Origin: Deltaproteobacteria bacterium
GTDB taxonomy: Bacteria > Desulfobacterota > Desulfobacteria > Desulfobacterales > ETH-SRB1
DNA: 5,405 nucleotides
Assembly: GCA_030627405.1 (NCBI GenBank)
Contig: DAOUSD010000153.1
Location: 1 to 5,405, forward strand
Direction: 5' to 3'
Below are positions 1-4,612 of the stretch, in pieces; positions within the stretch are counted from its first letter, which is position 1, and every line of letters begins with the position of its first letter. The notes beneath the pieces were generated by a model. It was not told the DNA's origin. It was given only the letters and a program-made list of their open reading frames with translations, and searched no databases. The translations under genes were made by a program, and so were the position numbers.

Positions 1-1
1 A

Positions 2-73
2 ATCGTAGTCGGTTCAATATTCATCGGCCTTGGCATTGCCGTTGGTCTGGTCATCGGCATGGCTCTAAACTAA
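2..73 (+). CDS. C-terminal end of a membrane protein (partial)
   Basis: The window opens inside a reading frame that ends in TAA at 71-73. The 23 visible residues start IVVGSIFIG and end VIGMALN. They are almost entirely hydrophobic with regularly spaced glycines, as in a tightly packed transmembrane helix that finishes the protein at the membrane surface. No charged residue is present. The family cannot be recognised from this tail. The next gene starts 87 bases downstream with its own ribosome binding site, so a shared transcript is possible but not shown. The fragment could also be a chance open frame, although its composition argues for a real membrane segment. Confidence 0.55.
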   Translation: MVVGSIFIGLGIAVGLVIGMALN

Positions 74-160
74 TCTTGATCATTTATCACGTTTTGGTAA
101 TGAGCATTGGAGCAATCAGACCGCAAACAGCATGGGTCTCAAACACGGGAGGTGAAATAA

Positions 161-523
161 ATGAGTAGTTGGATTGAAGTCGGCAAGACTGGTGAGCTTG
201 TCAAAGAAGCCATGAAAGAAGTCCTAATCAAAGAACAAGAAATACTTCTGGTCAGGGTTGGCGACAATTACTACGCTTCGGACAATCGTTGCCCACACAT
301 GGGAGGGAAGCTATCACAGGGCCAGCTTGATGGCGCCGTGGTGACCTGCCCGAGACACGGCTCTCAATTTGATGTTACTGATGGAAACGTAGTCCAATGG
401 CTAAAGGGAAAAGGGCTCTTTACAACACTGGGGAAAATGCTCAAATCGCCAAGGCCAATTCGCACCTACCCTGTCAAGTTGGAAGACGACCGGATCATGG
501 TGCAAATTCCGGGTATTATCTAA
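161..523 (+). CDS. Rieske-type [2Fe-2S] ferredoxin, small stand-alone protein
   Basis: This 120-residue protein is a single Rieske domain, expected to be a soluble cytoplasmic electron carrier: there is no signal peptide and no membrane segment. The cluster ligands are visible as C44-P-H46 in box 1 (RCPHMGG) and C63-P-R-H66 in box 2 (TCPRHGSQFD), with 16 residues between H46 and C63, normal for the family. The two cysteines hold one iron and the two histidines the other. The domain resembles the NirD/dioxygenase-ferredoxin group rather than the cytochrome bc1 Rieske protein, which has a membrane anchor and extra disulfide cysteines. After box 2 lies a basic stretch, about residues 81-100 (LKGKG to KSPRP), that lengthens the last loop. 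The ATG has an excellent Shine-Dalgarno, GGGAGGTGA at 147-155. No reductase or oxygenase partner is encoded nearby, so its electron acceptor is unknown. Confidence 0.93.
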   Translation: MSSWIEVGKTGELVKEAMKEVLIKEQEILLVRVGDNYYASDNRCPHMGGKLSQGQLDGAVVTCPRHGSQFDVTDGNVVQWLKGKGLFTTLGKMLKSPRPIRTYPVKLEDDRIMVQIPGII

Positions 524-571
524 CACCTCTGTAACTTCTCAATAACCTCTGGCAATATTCGGAATTACATC

Positions 572-632
572 CGTAGGGGCGGGTTTACCCCGCCCGAATC
601 AACTCGGCAGGCGGCGTAAAGCCGCCCCTACG
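572..632. repeat. Palindromic double-hairpin repeat, copy 1
   Basis: The ends form an 11-base perfect inverted repeat, CGTAGGGGCGG (572-582) with CCGCCCCTACG (622-632). Two smaller hairpins sit inside: GGGCGGG 577-583 with CCCGCCC 589-595, and GGCGGC 610-615 with GCCGCC 621-626. The element can therefore fold either as one long stem or as two hairpins in tandem. It starts 48 bases after the Rieske stop codon. The reverse complement of 572-631 matches copy 2 at 1412-1471 at 53 of 60 positions without gaps. No U-tract follows, so it is not a classical terminator, though the GC-rich stems may protect the 3' end of the Rieske mRNA. It resembles REP/MITE-type non-autonomous elements; no mobilising enzyme is in view. 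Confidence 0.85.
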
Positions 633-709
633 AGAGGTTTCTCATCACACGACCAACTAATTGACAAAACAGGGTAGATGCTATTGTCCACTAAACGCCC
701 CTGTCTTGC

Positions 710-739
710 TTGACAAGATCCAATCGATCATGATATTGT
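710..739 (+). promoter_or_regulatory. Candidate sigma-70 promoter of vapBC
   Basis: A perfect -35 hexamer TTGACA (710-715) is followed after 18 bases by TATTGT (734-739), which matches the -10 consensus at four of six positions. Transcription would begin near 746, about 25 bases before the vapB start codon. The -35 overlaps a small inverted repeat, TCTTG (704-708) with CAAGA (714-718). The assignment rests only on motif match and position. Confidence 0.5.
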
Positions 740-740
740 A

Positions 741-754
741 ATACTTATTAGTAT
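741..754 (+). promoter_or_regulatory. Candidate VapB/VapBC operator (inverted repeat)
   Basis: ATACT (741-745) and AGTAT (750-754) form a perfect 5-4-5 inverted repeat directly downstream of the proposed -10 and ahead of the vapB Shine-Dalgarno (GGAGGTG, 759-765). VapB-family antitoxins with an AbrB fold bind palindromes in their own promoter, and the complex with VapC represses the operon, so position and symmetry fit autoregulation. The hexamer ATCGAT also occurs on both sides, at 723-728 and 753-758, 30 bases apart. No binding data support it. Confidence 0.4.
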
Positions 755-770
755 CGATGGAGGTGTTGTT

Positions 771-977
771 ATGCAAATAGTCACTGTGTCACCAAAATTT
801 CAAGTCGTTATCCCTAAAAAAGTAAGACAATCTTTAAGTCTTCGCCCTGGTCAAAAAATGCAGGTTGTAGAATATGACGGTCGGATCGAGTTTATTCCTG
901 AACGAGATATTACAGAGCTTCGCGGATTTCTCAAAGGCATAAATACGGAATTCGAACGTGAGGAAGATAGAATATGA
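771..977 (+). CDS. vapB: Antitoxin VapB, AbrB/MazE-fold DNA-binding protein
   Basis: This 68-residue protein is the antitoxin of a type II toxin-antitoxin pair. Residues 1-45 form the swapped-hairpin AbrB DNA-binding domain, with the signature VSPKFQVVIPKKVRQ and then LSLRPGQK. The tail, about residues 48-68 (TELRGFLKGI to REEDRI), is the charged arm that in this family binds and blocks the toxin. It should neutralise VapC and, with it, repress its own operon. The ATG is preceded by GGAGGTG (759-765) five bases upstream. The stop overlaps the vapC start as ATGA, giving tight translational coupling in the usual antitoxin-first order. The length is normal for the family and nothing looks broken. 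Confidence 0.92.
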   Translation: MQIVTVSPKFQVVIPKKVRQSLSLRPGQKMQVVEYDGRIEFIPERDITELRGFLKGINTEFEREEDRI

Positions 978-1348
978 ATATCGTCGATTCTTCCGGTTGG
1001 CTTGCGTACTTTGCAGATGAGCTGAATGCAAAGCACTTCCTAACTCCTTTGAAAGATACACCTTCGCTTGTTGTTCCTGTGGTAACGATCTATGAGGTCT
1101 TCAAGGTCGTTCTGCGGGAATCAAGTGAGAATGGAGCCCTTCAGGCGGCCGCTGCTATGCAAAAAGGAACGGTTGTGGATCTGACAGCCCAGTTGGCGAT
1201 TGCTGCCTCAAAGCTAAGTTTGGAACATGCTCTGCCAATGGCAGACAGTATTATTCTCGCAACAGCAAAGGCATTTGAAGCCATACTCTGGACTCAGGAT
1301 TCAGATTTTAAGAATATCGCCGGGGTAAAGTATTTCCCCAAAAAATAG
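974..1348 (+). CDS. vapC: Toxin VapC, PIN-domain ribonuclease
   Basis: This 124-residue protein is a complete PIN domain, a Mg2+-dependent endoribonuclease that in VapC toxins cuts tRNA or rRNA and stops translation when free of antitoxin. The acidic active-site residues are in place: D5 in the opening strand (NIVDSSGWL), E41 in TIYEVFK, D91 in MADSIILA, and D109 in WTQDSDF, with D111 nearby. The active site therefore looks intact. Translation starts at an ATG overlapping the vapB stop by four bases, with GAGGAAG at 960-966 as the ribosome binding site. Cellular target and conditions of activation cannot be read from the sequence. Copy 2 of the palindromic repeat begins 63 bases after the stop codon. 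Confidence 0.92.
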   Translation: MNIVDSSGWLAYFADELNAKHFLTPLKDTPSLVVPVVTIYEVFKVVLRESSENGALQAAAAMQKGTVVDLTAQLAIAASKLSLEHALPMADSIILATAKAFEAILWTQDSDFKNIAGVKYFPKK

Positions 1349-1411
1349 CGACCTGTGCGGGTAAGATTTACCGTGTGTTGTCAATGAGTTGATGGTTATG
1401 AAGGAGACGCT

Positions 1412-1471
1412 GTAGGGGCGGCTTTATGCCGCCCGCCAAATTGATTCGTGCGGGATAACCCCGCCCCTACG
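1412..1471. repeat. Palindromic double-hairpin repeat, copy 2 (inverted relative to copy 1)
   Basis: The terminal arms are GTAGGGGCGG (1412-1421) and CCGCCCCTAC (1461-1470). Inside lie hairpins GGCGGC 1417-1422 with GCCGCC 1428-1433, and GCGGG 1450-1454 with CCCGC 1460-1464. The element is the reverse complement of copy 1, with seven mismatches in 60 bases. Several mismatches are in loops or between the stems (for example 1436-1440), while the outer arms are identical. The linker TTGATTCG (1441-1448) is shared with copy 1, where it reads CGAATCAA (595-602). Together the copies bracket vapBC. Confidence 0.85.
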
Positions 1472-1543
1472 AGAACCAGCAGATGAGGATTAGATCATTC
1501 GGAAGGGCTCAGGAATTATCTATCCGCACAGCTCGAAAATTTT

Positions 1544-1579
1544 CAAGCAGCTTTCTATAGCCCCATTAAGCTTTGCTTG
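1544..1579 (+). other. Imperfect hairpin in the leader before the kinase operon
   Basis: CAAGCAGCTT (1544-1553) can pair with AAGCT plus GCTTG (1568-1579) if two T residues (1573-1574) bulge out, leaving a 14-base loop. There is no run of T after the stem, so it is not a typical terminator of vapBC. It could be a DNA-level site or a chance structure. The rest of the 289-base gap between vapC and the kinase (1349-1637) holds repeat copy 2 and nothing else I can name. Confidence 0.25.
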
Positions 1580-1601
1580 CCCCGAGTTTATCAAGTATGC
1601 T
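1573..1601 (+). promoter_or_regulatory. Weak candidate promoter of the kinase-CBS-antiporter operon
   Basis: TTGCTT (1573-1578, three of six to the -35 consensus) and TATGCT (1596-1601, four of six to the -10) are separated by exactly 17 bases. Transcription would start near 1608, about 30 bases before the kinase start codon. The position suits the operon, but the match is poor and overlaps the right arm of the imperfect hairpin at 1544-1579. Confidence 0.25.
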
Positions 1602-1637
1602 AAGAATAACATTTGAAATACACAAAAGAGGTGCTCT

Positions 1638-2576
1638 ATGATTGTAACTATAACTTTAAGTCCCGCTTTTGATCATCTTTTATTTTTTCCCGAGATCTCT
1701 TTAGGAAAACTAAATCGAGCTATATCGACCTTGAGAATGCCGGGAGGGAAGGGTATTAATTTTGCCAGCTCCCTGGCGGTCATGGGAGAGGAAGTTGTAA
1801 CTACTGGTTTTTTAGGTGGGCAGGGCAGCCGCATGTTCGAGGAAGCTTTAAGAAAAATCGGGGTAACCACCAGCTTCACTTACATAGACCAGGAGATTAG
1901 AACCGACTTTTATATTATTGAGGAGAAAGAAAACAGACAGTCCCTACTTATAGAAGAAGGAGCCTCTATAGAGCTACGCTATCTCAATAGCCTCAAAGCA
2001 AATTTCGAAAGACTCCTTCCAGCCGCGAAACTCATAGAAATCGGGGGAAGCCTGCCCGGAGGAACTACCTCGGACTTTATTAAGGAACTTATTCTTTGCG
2101 CTAATAAAAAGAAAGTAAAAGTAGTTCTCAATCTTCGAGAATCGATTCTCAAGGAATGTCTGGACAGCGTTCCCCTTTTTATTGTTTGTCCGGACTTGAG
2201 AGAAACTTGTTGTGTCTTTGGAGAAGATCTACGTAACTCGGCATCGCGCCCCAAAGCAGCACAAGAGTTACTTAATAAGGGAGCGGAAATTGTCATATTA
2301 AAGTACGGGAATTTAGGTTATTTTGTAGCCAAAAAGGATGAAGCCTGGGAAGGAGAAGTTGAAGTTGGAGGATCTAATGTCATCATGTTAGGAGTTCGAG
2401 ATGGACTGCTCGCCGGCTTTATTCATAATTACATGAAGACAAATAATATTGGCAAAGCCCTCAAATTTGGTCTTGGGGTTGCACTTTCCACATCACGGAG
2501 CAAGATGAACTACCTGAATTCTAAGAAACAAGCTGAAGAGCTTTGTCTCATGGCAAATGTAAGGAAGATTGTTTAA
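1638..2576 (+). CDS. PfkB-family sugar kinase, 1-phosphofructokinase-like, with altered active-site motifs
   Basis: This 312-residue protein has the full length and fold pattern of the 1-phosphofructokinase/tagatose-6-phosphate kinase branch of the ribokinase superfamily, whose members phosphorylate sugar phosphates with ATP. Conserved pieces in order are TLSPAFD (6-12; family TLNPAxD, Asp12 kept), GGKGIN (36-41), GFLGG (57-61), the IRTD segment (87-90) and GGSLPGG (136-142). Other positions deviate. The NxxE metal motif reads D186-L-R-E189. The ATP-site strand is LKYGNLG. The family GAGD box, normally TVGAGDS, reads MLGVRDG (250-256): the catalytic base D255 remains, but Arg254 replaces a glycine of the anion hole. 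It may have weak, changed or no activity. The ATG follows AGAGGTG (1627-1633). It is the first gene of a three-gene operon and ends one base before the CBS gene. Confidence 0.85.
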   Translation: MIVTITLSPAFDHLLFFPEISLGKLNRAISTLRMPGGKGINFASSLAVMGEEVVTTGFLGGQGSRMFEEALRKIGVTTSFTYIDQEIRTDFYIIEEKENRQSLLIEEGASIELRYLNSLKANFERLLPAAKLIEIGGSLPGGTTSDFIKELILCANKKKVKVVLNLRESILKECLDSVPLFIVCPDLRETCCVFGEDLRNSASRPKAAQELLNKGAEIVILKYGNLGYFVAKKDEAWEGEVEVGGSNVIMLGVRDGLLAGFIHNYMKTNNIGKALKFGLGVALSTSRSKMNYLNSKKQAEELCLMANVRKIV

Positions 2577-2577
2577 G

Positions 2578-3033
2578 ATGAAAAAAGTAGAAGACTTTAT
2601 AACAAGAGACCTGACTTCAGTTACGGAAGATACTCCGCTCAAAGAAGTGGCGGAATTGCTTTCTCTCCGCGAGCTTATCGGCATCCCGGTGGTAAATCGA
2701 GAAAACGAGGTCACGGGTTGGATCTCAGAAACAGATATTATTGCCTCCATCTTCCCTGAGAAAGTAAAAATCGAAAACCCGGATGTGATTTACTTCATGA
2801 ACCTCTCTCAAGTCGTTAAGAAGTTAACCCAGGTCGGTCAGGCAATGGTTAGTGATTATATGATCAGGAATGTATATCGCGTCAAGGAAGACACTCCTGC
2901 GTCCGACGTGGTCGAGTTAATGCTTCATAAAGACTTCAAACGCGTGCCGGTTGTAAGAAATAAACGCCTCGTAGGCGTGGTCGACAGGTCAAGCTTATCC
3001 CGCATATTATTAGAAGAAGGTTCTATTGATTAG
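2578..3033 (+). CDS. Two-CBS-domain protein, putative nucleotide-sensing regulator
   Basis: This 151-residue protein consists of a CBS pair (Bateman module) and nothing else. CBS1 covers about residues 4-55 and CBS2 about 91-147, joined by a longer linker (56-90) containing FPEKVKIENPDV. CBS pairs bind adenine nucleotides or related ligands and regulate partner proteins. CBS1 keeps the ribose-binding pattern G47-W-I-S50-E-T-D53. In CBS2 the equivalent reads G133-V-V-D136-R-S-S139, so the key aspartate is lost, which suggests one main ligand site. I chose ATG 2578: AAGGAAG at 2561-2567 lies 10 bases upstream, whereas the in-frame TTG at 2569 would sit almost on top of it. The gene starts one base after the kinase stop and ends two bases before the antiporter start, so it probably acts with one of them, most simply as a detached regulatory subunit of the antiporter. 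Confidence 0.88.
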   Translation: MKKVEDFITRDLTSVTEDTPLKEVAELLSLRELIGIPVVNRENEVTGWISETDIIASIFPEKVKIENPDVIYFMNLSQVVKKLTQVGQAMVSDYMIRNVYRVKEDTPASDVVELMLHKDFKRVPVVRNKRLVGVVDRSSLSRILLEEGSID

Positions 3034-3035
3034 CC

Positions 3036-4259
3036 ATGTGGATTAACCAGCTTTTAACATTGTTTAAACAGGATATCTTCCTTTTAGCTTCCGGCCTCCT
3101 TATAATAGGGTTTATTTTCGGCCGGCTGATAAACATTGTCAAACTTCCCAGAGTTACAGGTTATATTATAGCCGGCATCATTTTTGGCCCTTCTCTATTA
3201 AACATATTTAGTGAAAATTACCTGACTCAACTTGATTTTATCCCTCAGCTTGCCCTGGGGATCATCGCCTTAGTCATTGGAGCCGGATTACACTTTGATC
3301 TTGTAAAAAGGCTTGGTTCTCGTTTTATCCTCATTACCATTTTACAGGCAGTGGGAGCATTCACCCTGGTTTTTCTTTTTCTTGTTCTTTTTAAGATGCC
3401 TCTGGGCGCCGCTCTCCCATTGGCTGCCATTGCCACTGCAACCGCACCTGCGGCTACAGTGGCGATTATACGAGAATACCGTGCTCAGGGACCTTTAACT
3501 GAGACAATTCTATCTGTGGTTGCTCTGGACGACGCGCTCGCCATCATGCTCTTCGGCCTGGTTTTGACTATTGATCTTAAGCAGCTATCAACTTTTGGCG
3601 AGACTGCTCTTCAATCGTTATCTGCCACTTTCGTGGAGATTTTGGTAGCGCTGGTCATCGGAGTTATACTGGGTCTGGCAGCCCACTTTCTTATTAAGAT
3701 CGCCAAAGAAGTTACTGACAGTCTTATTATTATTCTGGGGATAGTTTTGTTGGGGATCGGATTAGCCTCTATCTCGCATACTTCGGCTCTTATGACTAAT
3801 ATGTTTTTGGGTGTAACCCTTATCAATGTTTCCTCAAGAAACAGAGATATTGTTGCTAATCTGGAGAAGCTGACCCCGCCCATCTATTGCTTTTTCTTTG
3901 TGTTGGCCGGCGCGCACTTGAATCTAAAAGTATTTACAACCGTGGGGCCGGCCATGATTACTTGGGGGATTATTTTTGTAATAGCGCGCATTATAGGAAA
4001 AATCGTTGGAGCTTATGTGGGAGGAGCGCTTTCCGGCGCATCTGAAACCATCAGGAAATATCTTGGATTGACTTTGATCCCTCAAGCTGGTGTTGCTATT
4101 GGTCTAACCCTTTTAATCACACAGGATTCCAGCTACTTTGAATTTCGATCAGTCATCTTGAATATCACTTTAATTGCAGTAGCTTTCAATGAGATAGTTG
4201 GTCCAGTCTGCACAAAATTTGCTCTCTTTAAGGCAAAAGAGATTACAGCGGAGGAATAA
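3036..4259 (+). CDS. CPA2-family cation/proton antiporter (Na+/H+ exchanger domain)
   Basis: This 407-residue integral membrane protein has about 12-13 hydrophobic segments, the first at about residues 13-33 and the last at about 372-397. It fits the Na_H_Exchanger family and should exchange Na+ or K+ for H+ across the cytoplasmic membrane. The N-terminal motif KLPRVTGYIIAGIIFGPSLL (36-55) is typical of CPA2. ATAPAAT (135-141) marks the unwound helix at the ion site, and D165-D166 in VALDDALAI is the paired-aspartate signature usually linked to electrogenic exchange. A conserved basic residue is likely K322 in IIGKIVGAY. Unlike KefB/KefC there is no C-terminal NAD-binding (RCK) domain; the chain ends soon after the last helix. 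The start lies two bases after the CBS stop and lacks a strong ribosome site (GAAGAAGG at 3013-3020 is distant), suggesting translational coupling. Which cation is carried cannot be read from sequence. Confidence 0.93.
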   Translation: MWINQLLTLFKQDIFLLASGLLIIGFIFGRLINIVKLPRVTGYIIAGIIFGPSLLNIFSENYLTQLDFIPQLALGIIALVIGAGLHFDLVKRLGSRFILITILQAVGAFTLVFLFLVLFKMPLGAALPLAAIATATAPAATVAIIREYRAQGPLTETILSVVALDDALAIMLFGLVLTIDLKQLSTFGETALQSLSATFVEILVALVIGVILGLAAHFLIKIAKEVTDSLIIILGIVLLGIGLASISHTSALMTNMFLGVTLINVSSRNRDIVANLEKLTPPIYCFFFVLAGAHLNLKVFTTVGPAMITWGIIFVIARIIGKIVGAYVGGALSGASETIRKYLGLTLIPQAGVAIGLTLLITQDSSYFEFRSVILNITLIAVAFNEIVGPVCTKFALFKAKEITAEE

Positions 4260-4345
4260 ACTACAACCGATGAAATCAAACTGTTTTTGCAGAAAGAGTT
4301 ATCGAACTAATCGCGGCGGAAATCAGTACAGAGTGCGGGAGATAA
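4260..4345 (+). pseudogene. Possible frameshifted coding remnant downstream of the antiporter
   Basis: In the antiporter's frame, the codons after its TAA read TTTDEIKLFLQKELSN and stop at 4308-4310. From 4289 another frame reads AERVIELIAAEISTECGR and stops at 4343-4345. Joining the two at the T-run 4284-4288 (as by one lost T) gives a continuous helix-like peptide beginning TTTDEIKLFF and continuing AERVIELIAA. Neither part has a start codon in its own frame. This may be an eroded short gene, a former extension of the antiporter, or chance. The amino-acid texture is protein-like, but the stretch is too short for a family call. Confidence 0.25.
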
Positions 4346-4348
4346 TTG

Positions 4349-4588
4349 ATGAATAGTAAATGTCCAGGTCAGGATTTTCGAAATCTCAAGATCAGCATTC
4401 ACATATGTCCGCAGTGTGGAAAGGTGGTGGAGATATTTTCTGATGAGCTGCGGGTCAAGTGCCCTTCGTGCGGAGGAATGGTCTATCCAGACAGGGTTCC
4501 TTCCTGTATTGAGTGGTGCAAGAGCGCAAAGAAATGCCTTGGTGAGGAAAAGTGGAAGAAGGTAATGGATGCTTTAAAAGATATTTGA
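4349..4588 (+). CDS. Small eight-cysteine zinc-ribbon-like protein, function unknown
   Basis: This 79-residue soluble protein has eight cysteines: C5 in the opening KCPGQD, two ribbon knuckles C20-P-Q-C23 and C38-P-S-C41, and a C-terminal group C53, C57, C63 in SCIEWCKSAKKCLGE. The first two CxxC pairs, 14 residues apart, are a standard zinc ribbon. The remaining four cysteines could form a second metal or iron-sulfur site. From memory, similar short proteins with CPG-D, two CPxCG knuckles and a final C-x3-C-x5-CLGE occur in anaerobic bacteria, annotated as hypothetical or attached to phosphohydrolase names; this is unverified. ATG 4349 is preferred over the in-frame TTG 4346 because GGGAG (4337-4341) is seven bases from ATG but only four from TTG. 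The stop lies 24 bases from the convergent methyltransferase stop. It is not clearly part of the upstream operon. Confidence 0.82.
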   Translation: MNSKCPGQDFRNLKISIHICPQCGKVVEIFSDELRVKCPSCGGMVYPDRVPSCIEWCKSAKKCLGEEKWKKVMDALKDI

Positions 4589-4612
4589 AGAGATTGAGGA
4601 GACAGCTTACGA

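Noticed and set aside
661..687. Second promoter for vapBC using TTGACA at 661-666
   Set aside because: The only -10-like hexamer (TATTGT, 682-687) is 15 bases away, too short a spacing; the 710-739 pair is better and closer to the gene.
669..704. ACAGGG (669-674) with CCCTGT (699-704) as a hairpin
   Set aside because: Six base pairs across a 24-base loop are likely chance.
834..1061. Minus-strand open frames across vapBC
   Set aside because: They lie opposite two clearly coding genes, lack ribosome binding sites and show no recognisable motif; the same applies to the reverse frames under the kinase and antiporter.
1322..1339. GGGG-T-AAA / TTT-CCCC hairpin at the end of vapC as a terminator
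   Set aside because: It lies inside the coding sequence and is followed by A residues, not T, so it does not look like an intrinsic terminator on the plus strand.
572..1471. The two GC-rich repeats as a CRISPR array or insertion-sequence ends
   Set aside because: There are only two copies, inverted and about 800 bases apart, with ordinary vapBC genes and no transposase between them.
2569..2577. TTG 2569 as start of the CBS protein
   Set aside because: It leaves almost no room after AAGGAAG at 2561-2567; ATG 2578 is the better start.
4270..4356. 28-codon open frame starting at ATG 4270
   Set aside because: No ribosome binding site, composition unlike a protein, and it overlaps the start of the zinc-ribbon gene.
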